Positions 1 to 8,966 of a stretch of 64,000 nt of DNA are shown here, piece by piece (within the stretch, counting starts at the first letter, position 1; each line of letters opens with the position of its first letter). Below the pieces are notes generated by a model. That model was not told the origin of the DNA. It worked only from the letters and a program-made list of their open reading frames with translations, and searched no databases. Position numbers and translations under genes: made by a program. Where the stretch lies: assembly GCA_023259035.1 (NCBI GenBank), contig JAHFRA010000003.1:62001-126000 (forward strand). The letters are read 5' to 3'. The stretch comes from Gallionella sp. Lineage in GTDB: Bacteria; Pseudomonadota; Gammaproteobacteria; Burkholderiales; Gallionellaceae.

Positions 1-1198
1 CGACCGCAAAATCGAACACGGTGGCGCGTGACTCCAGAAAGCGCAGGGGTTTCGTGTCAATCATGCGCAGGCCCACGACAATCAGAATACCCGCCAGCGT
101 GGAGATCGGTATCCACGCGATAAATGTACCCAATAACAATGCTGCCACCAGCACCATCACGCCTTCGATGATGCCTGAAACGCGGGTTTGCGCGCCGCTG
201 GACAGGTTCACCATGGTCGCCCCCATGGTGCCTGCGCCTGGAATGCCGCCTATTGCAGACGAAGTGATATTGGCCAGACCCTGCGCAAACAGTTCGCGGT
301 TGGGATCATGGCGTGACCGCGTCATCTGATCGATAACGACACAGGTCTTCAGCGTATCGATCGACAGCAACACCGCCAAGGTAAGTGCGCTGCCGAAAAT
401 TGCGGCGACCTGGGAAAGCTTCAAGTCACCGATCTCATTCCAGCGTCCGAGTATCGTGCCGATATAACCCTCGCCGGACGCACCGAGAGAGCCAAGCACC
501 AGCTTGTTGTCGGCGAGCGTCATCATCGATACATCGGTGTTGGCAAGACCCAAATACATCATAACCCCGGCGATGATACCCAGAATGGTGCTGGGAATCG
601 CCTTGGTTAATCTGGGTGCCAGCAGTGCGACGGTCACGGTCGCCACGCCGACGGCAATGCTGCGCATGTCCCACAGCTCCGGGTATAACGCGGCTTTCCA
701 CCAAGCAGTATCGTGGGGTGCGCCGACGAATTTCTGTATCTGGCTGCCGATGATGATAAGGCCGACACCGCTCAAATAACCGCTGACCACCGTGTAGGGG
801 ATGTATTTGATCATCCGGCCAACCCCGAGAAAGCCGATAAACATCTGGATCAGGCCGGTCAGAATGCCGAGTACCGTCAACAGCAGGACGATGCTCGACG
901 GGGAGGCGCCCTGCTTCACCAGTTCGATGGCAAAAGCGGAGAGCACTGCCGCAGCGGGCGCGCACGGAGCACTGATTAGCCGATCAGTGCCGCCGAATGT
1001 GGGGGCGATCAACCCCAGCGCGGCTGCACCGAGGATGCCGGCCAGCGCGCCGAAAACCGCGTACTGCGGCCCGACCGCCGAATAGACCGTGACGCCAAAA
1101 GCCACTGCCGCCGGCAAGGCAACCAGCATGGATGCCAGCCCTCCCCAAAAATCGCCGGGTACGTTAAATCTTTTTGGCAGTGCTGGTATGGAAATCAC
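1..1198 (-). CDS. SulP family anion transporter, 3' end off the window
   Basis: The reading frame is open from a GTG at 1198 to the left edge, giving 399 codons without the C-terminus. The translation opens with a SulP-type N-terminus (PKRFNVPGDFWGGLASMLVA) and continues as successive hydrophobic helices with family-typical stretches such as IPYTVVSGYLSGVG and SIDTLKTCVVIDQMT. SulP proteins are inner-membrane transporters for sulfate, bicarbonate or other anions, usually with a cytoplasmic STAS domain that would lie outside the window. The start is uncertain: no clear Shine-Dalgarno precedes the GTG and an in-frame stop lies five codons upstream. The substrate cannot be told from this sequence. 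Confidence 0.9.
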   Translation of the reverse strand, partial: MISIPALPKRFNVPGDFWGGLASMLVALPAAVAFGVTVYSAVGPQYAVFGALAGILGAAALGLIAPTFGGTDRLISAPCAPAAAVLSAFAIELVKQGASPSSIVLLLTVLGILTGLIQMFIGFLGVGRMIKYIPYTVVSGYLSGVGLIIIGSQIQKFVGAPHDTAWWKAALYPELWDMRSIAVGVATVTVALLAPRLTKAIPSTILGIIAGVMMYLGLANTDVSMMTLADNKLVLGSLGASGEGYIGTILGRWNEIGDLKLSQVAAIFGSALTLAVLLSIDTLKTCVVIDQMTRSRHDPNRELFAQGLANITSSAIGGIPGAGTMGATMVNLSSGAQTRVSGIIEGVMVLVAALLLGTFIAWIPISTLAGILIVVGLRMIDTKPLRFLESRATVFDFAV

Positions 1199-1317
1199 AT
1201 TTAGTGGAATCTAAAGAACAGTTTAAATCTGGAATGAACACACCCGCAACGATTGGGCTGGAGTGGGCCGTGATAATCAGCCTGTGAGTGTGCACACGGG
1301 CTGACTGCACTAAACGC

Positions 1318-2805
1318 TTATTTTTCCTTCATCGCCGCTTCGATACGCTGACATAATGTTTTCAGGATCTTGATGCGCGCAAAGTTTTTGTCGTTGGCCT
1401 CCACCAATGTCCACGGCGCGATCTCGGTGCTGGTACGGTCTACCATGTCGCACACGGCATGTTCGTATTCACCCCATTTATTGCGGTTGCGCCAGTCTTC
1501 CTCGGTAATCTTGAAACGCTTGAAACCGATTTTTTCGCGCGCCTTGAAGCGCCTGAGTTGCTCTTCTTTGCTGATGGCGAGCCAGAATTTGACCACCACA
1601 ATATTATGGCGCACCAACTGTGCTTCAAAATCGTTGATCTCGCTGTAGGCACGCATCCAGTCCGCTTTCGAGCAGAAACCCTCAACGCGCTCGACCAATA
1701 CGCGGCCATACCAGGAACGGTCAAAAATCGTCACTCGCCCGCGTCGCGGAATGTGCCTCCAGAAACGCCACAAATAGGGTTGGGCGCGCTCTTCCTCGGT
1801 TGGCGCTGCGACGGGAATAATGTTGTAGTAACGCGCATCCAGCGCGCTGGTGATGCGGCGAATTGCGCCGCCCTTACCGGCGGCGTCATTGCCTTCGAAC
1901 ATGGCGATTACGGTAATGTCCTTGAATTTTGGATCGCGCGTCAGCAAGGCGAGCTTGCCCTGATACTTTTCCAGTTCGAGCTGAAATTTTTTCTTGTCAA
2001 TTTTCTGACCAAGATCCAGCGTCTTCAGAACATCGAGTTGGTCGATCGAGGGGAGCGGCGGCGGTGCATGAACCTCCGTGGTTTTCTTGCCGGCCTCCTC
2101 CAGACGTTTGCGGATGGCATCAAGAATCACCTTGCCCACGGTCAGGCCGCGGTAGCGCGCATCGTAGCCCTCGACGATGATCCAGGGCGCCTCAGCCGTG
2201 CTGGTATGCCGTATGACACTTTCATGCACGACGCGAAACTTGTTGTACATCTTGAAGTGTTTCCAATCGCGGTCGGTAACACGCCAGCGGGTTTTCGGAT
2301 CTTTCTCCAGAAGTTTCAGGCGTTTTTCCTGCTTGTCCTTGGATAAATGCATCCAGAATTTAAGAATCAACGCGCCTTCATCGGTCAGCATTTTTTCCAG
2401 GCGTTTGGCGCGCTCCAGGCTCTGGTCAAGATCGGCCACCTTGGTGCGGCCGGTCACACGATTGAGAATTGGCCAAGTGTACCAGGAGCCGAGAAATACA
2501 CCGATCTTGCCTTTAGGCGGAAGGGCGCGCCAGAAACGCCACATCATCGGGCGATCCAGCTCCTCATCCGATGGCTCGCCCATGCCGTGAGTCTGGACAA
2601 AGCGCGGATCCATCCATTCGTTGAGCAAGTTGACGGTTTCACCGCGCCCCGCGCCATCCAGACCGCCAATCAGCACAATGACTGGAAACTTGGCCAGCTT
2701 TGCCAGGGCAAACTGCGCTTCCAGCAATGCCTCGCGCAGTTTTGGGACTTCTATATCGTAAGTGGCTTTGTCTATCTTGTGACCAAGTTCAGCTGATTCA
2801 AACAT
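1318..2805 (-). CDS. pap: Polyphosphate:AMP phosphotransferase (tandem PPK2 domains)
   Basis: The 495-residue protein contains two PPK2 modules in tandem, as in class II polyphosphate:AMP phosphotransferases, which make ADP from AMP and polyphosphate. The N-terminal module has a degenerate P-loop (GGLDGAGRGETVN, about residue 47). The C-terminal one, near residue 305, has an intact loop (EGNDAAGKGGAIRR) followed by RRGRVTIFDRSWYGRVLVERVEG, so it is probably the catalytic half. Length and layout match the family. It lies 29 bp downstream of the sixA-like gene on the same strand and close to ppk1, so polyphosphate synthesis and use are encoded side by side. Confidence 0.92.
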   Translation of the reverse strand: MFESAELGHKIDKATYDIEVPKLREALLEAQFALAKLAKFPVIVLIGGLDGAGRGETVNLLNEWMDPRFVQTHGMGEPSDEELDRPMMWRFWRALPPKGKIGVFLGSWYTWPILNRVTGRTKVADLDQSLERAKRLEKMLTDEGALILKFWMHLSKDKQEKRLKLLEKDPKTRWRVTDRDWKHFKMYNKFRVVHESVIRHTSTAEAPWIIVEGYDARYRGLTVGKVILDAIRKRLEEAGKKTTEVHAPPPLPSIDQLDVLKTLDLGQKIDKKKFQLELEKYQGKLALLTRDPKFKDITVIAMFEGNDAAGKGGAIRRITSALDARYYNIIPVAAPTEEERAQPYLWRFWRHIPRRGRVTIFDRSWYGRVLVERVEGFCSKADWMRAYSEINDFEAQLVRHNIVVVKFWLAISKEEQLRRFKAREKIGFKRFKITEEDWRNRNKWGEYEHAVCDMVDRTSTEIAPWTLVEANDKNFARIKILKTLCQRIEAAMKEK

Positions 2806-2834
2806 GATGCCCTCCCAAGTTTACAAAAATATTC

Positions 2835-3299
2835 TTACAAAAAATCCGGCGTGATAACCAGGCGTAATGTGGTCTGCGCCGAACCTTCGCGCTCGCGGCT
2901 GTTGAACCACCACAGCGCGCCCTTTTTGATGCTTAACGAATAATCATTGCAACCCAGCAGTTGTGAAGCGACTTCACCCAAAGTCGGCTGATGCCCGACC
3001 ACCAGCACTGTGCCTCCGGCGTCCGGCCAGCGCGCTGCTTGCAACACAGCTTGTGCGGAAGCTCCGGGTGCGATGGTGGGTGCCAAAGTGAAATGATCGG
3101 TAAGTGCGGCAACCGTCTGCTGGGTGCGGGTCGCCGGGCTGACCAGAATGCGATGTTGGTCGGGCAAATATTGGCGCAGAAAGGCGGCGATTTTCTCGGC
3201 TTGTTTTTTACCTTTTGCGGTAAGCTCGCGCGCGTGATCGGGTGCGCCGTCTACCGCTTCCGCATGTCGCCACAGAATCAGATCCAACACAGCCTCCAA
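2835..3299 (-). CDS. sixA: SixA-type phosphohistidine phosphatase
   Basis: A short (154 aa) histidine-phosphatase-fold protein. The catalytic RHAE motif is near residue 11, the LVSPATRTQQT arginine motif near residue 54, and the second catalytic histidine lies in VVGHQPTLGE near residue 101. SixA proteins dephosphorylate phosphohistidine, for example in histidine-containing phosphotransfer proteins. The size and lack of extra domains fit SixA better than phosphoglycerate mutase. It precedes pap by 29 bp and is divergent from the small gene at 3370; their common upstream region is only about 70 bp. The physiological substrate here is unknown. Confidence 0.82.
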   Translation of the reverse strand: MEAVLDLILWRHAEAVDGAPDHARELTAKGKKQAEKIAAFLRQYLPDQHRILVSPATRTQQTVAALTDHFTLAPTIAPGASAQAVLQAARWPDAGGTVLVVGHQPTLGEVASQLLGCNDYSLSIKKGALWWFNSREREGSAQTTLRLVITPDFL

Positions 3300-3369
3300 A
3301 TATTCTGGTTTGCATGCAAGAATATACCGTATAGACTGTTTCTACCACAATAATCTGAGAGGCAAACCA

Positions 3370-3759
3370 ATGACGACCAAGACAACTGGAGCAGCCGCAA
3401 CAAAGACTACCGCCGCACCATCCGCCCGTAAGAAAAACGCGGTTGCAGAAAAAGCGGCAGCGGAATTAGCGGTTAAAGCATTGGTTGGTTCCGCGCCGAA
3501 ACCAACCGAAAAAAAGTCGAAGAAAAATCACAAAAACAAGGTGGTGCGCGATAGTTTCACTATGCCTCAAGACGAGTATCAAAAGATATCCGAAATCAAG
3601 GAAATTTGCCTGAAGGCCGGACTTCCAGTGAAAAAAAGCGAAGTGTTGCGTGCTGGATTAAAGGCTTTGGGAGAATTGAATGCCGCGCAATTAAAACGCG
3701 CTTTGGCAGGTCTGGGGAAGATTAAAACCGGTCGCCCGAAGAAACACTGTAACCAATAA
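3370..3759 (+). CDS. Small basic protein with possible ribbon-helix-helix C-terminus
   Basis: The chosen ATG follows a GAGAGG ribosome-binding site, giving 129 aa. The first 55 residues or so are low-complexity, rich in Ala, Lys and Thr. The C-terminal half (DSFTMPQDEYQKISEIKEICLKAG and onward, then KKSEVLRAGLKALGEL) has a short strand followed by two helices, as in ribbon-helix-helix DNA-binding proteins. It ends in a basic GRPKK tail. I cannot name a family. A nucleic-acid-binding or polyphosphate-associated role is plausible from charge and location beside ppk1, pap and sixA, but is inference. The stop codon lies inside a dispersed repeat. Confidence 0.6.
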   Translation: MTTKTTGAAATKTTAAPSARKKNAVAEKAAAELAVKALVGSAPKPTEKKSKKNHKNKVVRDSFTMPQDEYQKISEIKEICLKAGLPVKKSEVLRAGLKALGELNAAQLKRALAGLGKIKTGRPKKHCNQ

Positions 3760-3800
3760 CTTACCCAGCATATTTTGCCGGGCAAGTCAGATGGCTAGCC
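3751..3800. repeat. Dispersed palindromic repeat, family D copy 1
   Basis: It begins AACCAATAACTTA and ends GTCAGATGGCTAG around an imperfect hairpin (CCCAGC/GCCGGG). The same ends recur at 32866, 38690, 57774, 59884 and 60967. Here the repeat supplies the stop codon of the upstream gene and probably acts as a transcript end between two converging genes. Confidence 0.75.
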
Positions 3801-3805
3801 TCAAA

Positions 3806-5893
3806 TCAGGGAACAACCTTGCTTTCGGGGTTGGCGAGTTGCTCGACCAACTCGAGCTGGGCGCATTTGCGCGCTGTACGGCGCGAGTTCTTGCATTGAT
3901 AGAGCCCATCGCCATTCATTTCCCATGCTTGGCAATTGTCCTGCAGGTAAGCCTTTAACCCCTCATCAATCACGCGCTTCTTGAGTTTTTTGTCGAGCAC
4001 CGGGAAACAAACTTCGATGCGGCGGAAAAAGTTTCTGTCCATCCAGTCGGCGCTGGCAAGATAGACGTCATGCTTCAAATTATTGCGGAAGTAAAAAATA
4101 CGGGTGTGTTCCAGAAAACGGCCGACTATCGAGCGCACACAGATGTTCTCGGACAAACCGGGCACACCGGGGCGTAACGCGCACACCCCGCGAACGATGA
4201 GCTCCACCTTTACCCCAGCTTTGGATGCCTCATAAAGCGCACTAATGGTTTCCGGCTCCAGCAGCGCGTTCATCTTGGCAATGATATGCGCGCGCTTGCC
4301 TGCCTGGGCAAGTTTGGTCTCGTTCTGGATGGCGCGGATAACCTCGTTGTGCAGCGAGAACGGGGACTGCCACAGATGATTCAATTTGCGCGCTTTGCCG
4401 AGGCTGGTGAGTTGACTGAAAACCTCATTCGCGTCCGCGCAAACTTCCTCGTTGCAGGTAAACAAACCGAAATCGGTGTAGAGCCGCGCGGTGCGAGGAT
4501 GATAGTTGCCGGTGCCGAGATGCACATAGCGGCGCAACTTGCCGTCCTCGCGCCGCACCACCATCAGCATCTTGGCGTGGGTCTTGTGACCGACCACGCC
4601 GTACACCACATGCGCGCCCACCTCTTCCAGCTTGCGCGCCCAGTTGATGTTGGCTTCCTCGTCGAAGCGCGCCAGCAGCTCCACCACTACCGTCACTTCC
4701 TTGCCGAGCTGGGTGGCCGCGATCAGCGCATCCATCAGCTCGGAATCGACGCCGGTGCGGTATACCGTCTGCTTGATGGCGACCACGCTGGGGTCGGTGG
4801 ACGCCTGCTGGATAAAATCGATAATCGGCTTGAACGACTGGAACGGATGATGCAGCAGCACATCGCCCTTGCGGATCACCTTGAACATATCAGCGCCCTT
4901 CTTTTGCAACACGCCGGGCACACCGGGTGAAAATGCAGGGAACTTCAGGTCATCGCGCGCCACCCGGCCGGGAATGTCCATCAAGCGCACCAGATTGACC
5001 GGCCCGTCCACGCGATACAGATCATTTTGCTCCAGCTCGAATTGTTGTAACAGATAATCAGCCACCTGCTGCGTGCAGTTGTCGGTAACTTCCAGCCGCA
5101 CTGCGTCACCAAAGTGGCGGTGCGGCAATTCACCCTGCAAGCTGATGCGCAGGTTTTTCACCTCCTCATCGTCCACAAACAGGTTGCTGTTTCGGGTCAC
5201 GCGAAACTGGTGGCAATTCAGCACTTCCATGCCGCTGAACAGTTCGCCGACATGGGCGTGCAGGATCGACGAGAGGAACACAAAACCGTGCACGCAGCCG
5301 CTGATTTCCGGTGGCAACGGAATGGTGCGCGGCAACACGCGCGGCGCCTGCACGATGGCCTTGGCGGAGTTGCGCCCGAAGGCGTCCTTGCCTTGCAGTT
5401 CCACCGCAAAATTCAGGCTCTTGTTGAGCACACGCGGGAAAGGATGCGACGGGTCAAGCCCGATCGGAGTCAGCACCGGCATCACCTCATTGAGAAAAAA
5501 TTCGCGTATCCAAGCGCGTTGCGCATCGTTCCACATGGTGCGGCGCAAAAAACGAACGCCCTGCTTATCAAGTGCTGGCAGGATGTCGGTGTTAAGTACC
5601 TGGTATTGCCGCGTGATGAGCTGGTGCGCCTGTTCGCGCACCAGCTTGAGCGTCTGTTTGGCGGTCATGCCGTCGGCGCCGGCAGCGATGCCGCCCAACT
5701 TGATCTGCTCCCGCAGCCCCGCTACGCGTATCTCGAAAAATTCGTCGAGGTTGCTGCTGACAATGCACAGGTATTTCAACCTCTCCAGCAACGGAACAGT
5801 CGGATTCTCGGCCTGCGCCAGTACGCGCCGATTGAACTCGAGCTGGCCAAGTTCGCGGTTCAGAAATTGCTGCGGGACAAATTTTTTAGCCAA
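3806..5893 (-). CDS. ppk1: Polyphosphate kinase 1
   Basis: A full-length (695 aa) PPK1, which polymerises the gamma-phosphate of ATP into polyphosphate and runs the reverse reaction. The N-terminus (FLNRELGQLEFNRRVLAQA, then SNLDEFFEIRVAGL) is typical. The phosphorylated-histidine region (HKTHAKMLMVVRRE, about residue 445) and a second conserved stretch (GRFLEHTRIFYFRN) are intact. The start is a TTG 12 bp after the yggX stop, with no strong Shine-Dalgarno, so translation is probably coupled to yggX. No ATG in the next 80 codons would preserve the conserved N-terminus. Confidence 0.95.
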   Translation of the reverse strand: MAKKFVPQQFLNRELGQLEFNRRVLAQAENPTVPLLERLKYLCIVSSNLDEFFEIRVAGLREQIKLGGIAAGADGMTAKQTLKLVREQAHQLITRQYQVLNTDILPALDKQGVRFLRRTMWNDAQRAWIREFFLNEVMPVLTPIGLDPSHPFPRVLNKSLNFAVELQGKDAFGRNSAKAIVQAPRVLPRTIPLPPEISGCVHGFVFLSSILHAHVGELFSGMEVLNCHQFRVTRNSNLFVDDEEVKNLRISLQGELPHRHFGDAVRLEVTDNCTQQVADYLLQQFELEQNDLYRVDGPVNLVRLMDIPGRVARDDLKFPAFSPGVPGVLQKKGADMFKVIRKGDVLLHHPFQSFKPIIDFIQQASTDPSVVAIKQTVYRTGVDSELMDALIAATQLGKEVTVVVELLARFDEEANINWARKLEEVGAHVVYGVVGHKTHAKMLMVVRREDGKLRRYVHLGTGNYHPRTARLYTDFGLFTCNEEVCADANEVFSQLTSLGKARKLNHLWQSPFSLHNEVIRAIQNETKLAQAGKRAHIIAKMNALLEPETISALYEASKAGVKVELIVRGVCALRPGVPGLSENICVRSIVGRFLEHTRIFYFRNNLKHDVYLASADWMDRNFFRRIEVCFPVLDKKLKKRVIDEGLKAYLQDNCQAWEMNGDGLYQCKNSRRTARKCAQLELVEQLANPESKVVP

Positions 5894-5905
5894 AGCAGGG
5901 AGCTG

Positions 5906-6178
5906 TCAGTTCTTGGGGGGGGTATATCCTTCCGGTGCTTGTACTCCAGCACCGAAGAAGTAGTCCTCCATTTGTCTGGCAAGAAACTTGCGTGCCTGCG
6001 CATCGGCGAGATTAAGGCGATTCTCATTCACCAGCATGGTCTGAAACCTGACCCAACCCTGCCATGCTTCTTTGGAAACATTCTCAAAAATCCGCTGTCC
6101 CAGAGGGCCGGGATAAGGCAGGCGATCCAGCCCCTCCGCTTCGCGCCCCAGTTTTACGCATTGCACCATTCTTGCCAT
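5906..6178 (-). CDS. yggX: Fe(2+)-trafficking / oxidative damage protection protein YggX
   Basis: A 90-residue protein with the YggX layout: [15 protein letters not shown] at the start, [19 protein letters not shown] in the middle, and [10 protein letters not shown] and EGYTPP near the end. The cysteine near residue 7 is the one implicated in iron handling in the family. The family protects Fe-S enzymes from oxidative damage. I chose the ATG at 6178 because GGAG lies just upstream and the homologous N-terminus begins there; a longer frame to 6214 is open but unlikely. It forms a tight pair with ppk1. Confidence 0.93.
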   Translation of the reverse strand: MARMVQCVKLGREAEGLDRLPYPGPLGQRIFENVSKEAWQGWVRFQTMLVNENRLNLADAQARKFLARQMEDYFFGAGVQAPEGYTPPKN

Positions 6179-6336
6179 GTTGTGAGTCTCCGTGTGGATA
6201 ATAGAGTGCCGCAATTATGACACCGTACCGATTTTTTTGCGCAGGCCGGGCTAAAAACCAGCAAGTACCGGGGTGAAACAAGTTGCAGCATTCCCGGAAA
6301 AATGAATACAGGAAGGTCTCTTTATCAGTGACGCAA

Positions 6337-7161
6337 TTATGCCGTCGACCAATTCACTAAGCCGCCATACGCCGTTGCCAGCACTACCAGCCCGAACACG
6401 ATGCGATACCAGGCGAACACCGTGAAATCGTGGCGGCTGATATAGCGCAGCAGCCAGCGCACGCACAGGAACGCGCTGATGAACGAAGTGATGCCGCCCG
6501 CAACGAACATGCCGACATCTTCCGCATGAAACAGGTGGCGGTATTTCACCACCTCATAGACCGTCGCGGCAAACAGCGTGGGTATCGCGAGGAAGAAGGA
6601 AAATTCCGTCGCCGCTTTGCGCGACAAACCAAAAAACAATCCGCCGATGATCGTGGCACCGGAACGCGATGTGCCGGGAATCAGCGCCAATGCCTGCGCG
6701 CAGCCCACCTTCAGCGCATCCTTCCAGCCCATCTCGTCCACCGCTTCGACGGTGATTTTGTGATCGCGCTTTTCCGCCCACAGGATGAAAATACCGCCGA
6801 CGATAAACGCCAGCGCCACCGGCACCGGAGAAAACAGATACTGCTTGATCTTGCTGGCGAACAGCAGCCCGAGCACGGCGGCAGGCATGAAAGCGACCAC
6901 GAGATTGGCCGCAAAGCGTTGCGCCGCCTGCTCGCGCGGCAGGCCGCCAACCACCGACAGAATCTTTGCGCGGTATTCCCAGCACACCGCCAGAATCGCG
7001 GCGAACTGAATCACGATCTCGAACACCTTGCCCTTCTCGTCGTTGAAGTCGAGCAAGTCGCCCGCCAGAATCAGGTGGCCGGTGCTGGAGATAGGCAGGA
7101 ATTCGGTAAGGCCTTCGACGATACCGAGAATGGCGGCTTTAAGCAGCAGAATGGTGTCCAT
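6337..7161 (-). CDS. uppP: Undecaprenyl-diphosphatase
   Basis: A 274-aa polytopic membrane protein of the BacA/UppP family, which dephosphorylates undecaprenyl pyrophosphate to recycle the lipid carrier for peptidoglycan and other polysaccharides. The two signature regions are present: [16 protein letters not shown] near residue 11 and [16 protein letters not shown] near residue 160. The ATG at 7161 gives the family's usual N-terminus ([13 protein letters not shown]); the frame stays open to 7200. It is monocistronic as far as can be seen, with a repeat-rich intergenic region upstream. Confidence 0.95.
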   Translation of the reverse strand: MDTILLLKAAILGIVEGLTEFLPISSTGHLILAGDLLDFNDEKGKVFEIVIQFAAILAVCWEYRAKILSVVGGLPREQAAQRFAANLVVAFMPAAVLGLLFASKIKQYLFSPVPVALAFIVGGIFILWAEKRDHKITVEAVDEMGWKDALKVGCAQALALIPGTSRSGATIIGGLFFGLSRKAATEFSFFLAIPTLFAATVYEVVKYRHLFHAEDVGMFVAGGITSFISAFLCVRWLLRYISRHDFTVFAWYRIVFGLVVLATAYGGLVNWSTA

Positions 7162-7231
7162 AAATTCAAGAGGCTCGTCATACAGGGTCAAACCCGGCAT
7201 CCAGTGGTTTTATTCTGCCGGATTCCGGCGG

Positions 7232-7256
7232 CCTGTCCCGAGCTTGGCGAAGGACC
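7232..7256. repeat. REP-like element, family C copy 1
   Basis: A short imperfect palindrome of the CTGTCC-GAGC-TTGGCGAAGGAC type, upstream of uppP. Related copies lie at 7376, in hscA (24401-24459) and in xerC (55477). Confidence 0.65.
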
Positions 7257-7375
7257 AGAATAACAACAGGGCTGTGATCCGTTAATTGATAAGGACGCGG
7301 ATTATACCCGTACTCGCCAAAGAAGCAGGCTGCATGCGCCGTGGAAGAAAAATGATGCCTTGGACTTTGGGGGGC

Positions 7376-7400
7376 CGTTCGTGCTGAGCCTGTCGAAGCA
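7376..7400. repeat. REP-like element, family C copy 2
   Basis: CGTTCGTGCTGAGCCTGTCG followed by AAGCA is a widespread proteobacterial intergenic repeat type. It lies in the 310-bp gap between uppP and ccdA, which otherwise shows no gene. Confidence 0.65.
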
Positions 7401-7471
7401 TAAAAACAACCCGGCCCTGGTACTTCACAAATAGACGCAATGCGCATACTATGCGCATATGGAGGATTCCC

Positions 7472-7723
7472 ATGAAATCAATGCAAACTAATCAGGTGCG
7501 TAAGCGCCCGGTCAATCTGACGCTCAACGAGGAATTGGTCGCTCAAGCCAAAGGAATGACCAATAATCTTTCCGGCGTGGTCGAGCAGTTATTAGCCGAC
7601 TACGTGACGAAGCAGAACAACGCGCGGCAAGAGAAATTGCGTACCGCCGAAATTGCGGCAAAAGCGTGGAATGCCTTTAACGAACGCTCCGGCTCGTTTG
7701 CCGACGAACACTCCACCCTGTAA
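7472..7723 (+). CDS. ccdA: CcdA-type antitoxin
   Basis: An 83-aa protein with a CcdA-like N-terminal ribbon-helix-helix (RKRPVNLTLNEELVAQAKGM) and a C-terminal toxin-binding region ending NAFNERSGSFADEHSTL, where CcdA proteins usually have a Trp- or Phe-containing tail. The ATG follows GGAGG at good spacing; the open frame extends seven codons further. The stop overlaps the ccdB start (TAATG), so the pair is translationally coupled. By analogy with plasmid F, CcdA would neutralise CcdB and repress the operon. Confidence 0.88.
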   Translation: MKSMQTNQVRKRPVNLTLNEELVAQAKGMTNNLSGVVEQLLADYVTKQNNARQEKLRTAEIAAKAWNAFNERSGSFADEHSTL

Positions 7724-8052
7724 TGGCGCAGTTCGACGTTCACCGGAACATCGGAAAACAGCGGGAAGCTATTCCCTATGTCGTCATTGTTCAATCCTCC
7801 CTGTTCGACAGCTACCGCCGCCGGGTCGTGATTCCCTTGGTGCGCCGCAGTAATCTGGAAAATGCCGCAACGCTGGCTGGATCGGCGCTGAATCCTGCTT
7901 TCACGATCGAGGGAATCGAAGTGGTGCTGCATCCGCTGGAGATCGTATCCGTCGCCACCGAGCAACTGGGCGAAAAGGTTGCGACACTTGCGCAGGAAGG
8001 CGACCGTATGACTGGCGCGATGGATGAGTTGTTGACGCGGGCTTGGGCGTAG
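7723..8052 (+). CDS. ccdB: CcdB-type toxin (DNA gyrase poison)
   Basis: A 109-aa CcdB family protein. It has the family's QFDVHRN start, the YVVIVQSSLFDSYRRRVVIPL strand pair, and the C-terminal region carrying gyrase contacts in CcdB (ALNPAFTIEGIEVVLHPLEIVSV and onward). CcdB poisons the GyrA subunit. The final residues (LLTRAW) keep a tryptophan near the C-terminus; in F-plasmid CcdB the C-terminal Trp-Gly-Ile is needed for killing, so activity here is uncertain. It partners ccdA with a 1-bp overlap and converges on the unknown gene behind mutS. Confidence 0.88.
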   Translation: MAQFDVHRNIGKQREAIPYVVIVQSSLFDSYRRRVVIPLVRRSNLENAATLAGSALNPAFTIEGIEVVLHPLEIVSVATEQLGEKVATLAQEGDRMTGAMDELLTRAWA

Positions 8053-8122
8053 GGTGCCAATAAGCGAAGCGCATTGCACCGTATGTTTCATTCAGTGCAA
8101 TAACGATTGCGCCCTGCCAAGT

Positions 8123-8965
8123 CTACATAATTGCTATATCACGAAATTGTTTTAGGAGGACTTCCTTCTTTGGTTCCAGTCCAGGTATGGTCCACGCGAT
8201 TGCTGATCTTGCGTTATTGAATTGCACTTTCCAGTCCAGCACGTCCGCTATTACGTTCACTGAGACAAGGGCTGAAACGAGCCTACCCGATGCAAGGTAC
8301 TTGCGAAAATGTCGTTCGTGGCGCGCAATAAAATTGTCGGTATGCTTCTGAAGAAATCTATCCATCTCCATTTTGTTTCGGACGCGAAGAATTGTATCTG
8401 GCGGCGTAAGGTCATCCAGGTTGAGTGCGACAATACCGACATCAAAATTTGCTTCAACTTGCCCAACGGCCTCGGATAAGACTTTCTCGACATTGTTCTC
8501 GGAATAAATCTTTTTGCATGAAATGCCCAGCGTACCACCGGAGAGCTGTAGCGTGATGTCAGGCGGGTCTTGAAGGAAAGCAGATGGACAGTTTCTTCGG
8601 AGCGTCGACCACAATTCGACTTCCCAAAAGATATTTTTTGCGTAAGAGCTTTGACGACTAAAACAGTCTAAGTCACCAGACGTTAGCGCTTTGAGATACC
8701 GCTTTCTGTCAGGAACATCGTGCAGGGGAAGGATTGCTTCAGCAATTCGGTTGAGATGAATCGCATAGAACACATCGTTTATGGAGGAGTCAGCGGTTTG
8801 GTTGCTCAGCCACTGGTCGGCGAGTGTCTTCGCATTTCCAATCATCTGGGCAAGGCCACACGTGGGCGAAATCGTTAAATTTGCATTTGCATAAAGATCC
8901 TCGATTTCTTTGGCTTTTGCTTTTACATGGAGGAAGTTGGTCTTTTTTCTATTTGAGGTTTCCAT
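8123..8965 (-). CDS. Unknown protein coupled to mutS, possible degenerate PD-(D/E)XK fold
   Basis: A 280-aa soluble protein that I do not recognise. Its ATG begins 1 bp after the mutS stop, so it is very probably co-transcribed and co-translated with mutS. The middle reads WEVELWSTLRR, then about 20 residues later PPDITLQLSGGTLGISCKK. This E...PD...x-K arrangement resembles PD-(D/E)XK nucleases, although the expected acidic residue before the lysine is Ser or Cys. There is no signal peptide or membrane helix. Base composition is visibly more AT-rich than mutS, suggesting later acquisition. A nuclease-like or defence function is conjecture. Confidence 0.6.
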   Translation of the reverse strand: METSNRKKTNFLHVKAKAKEIEDLYANANLTISPTCGLAQMIGNAKTLADQWLSNQTADSSINDVFYAIHLNRIAEAILPLHDVPDRKRYLKALTSGDLDCFSRQSSYAKNIFWEVELWSTLRRNCPSAFLQDPPDITLQLSGGTLGISCKKIYSENNVEKVLSEAVGQVEANFDVGIVALNLDDLTPPDTILRVRNKMEMDRFLQKHTDNFIARHERHFRKYLASGRLVSALVSVNVIADVLDWKVQFNNARSAIAWTIPGLEPKKEVLLKQFRDIAIM

Positions 8966-8966
8966 C

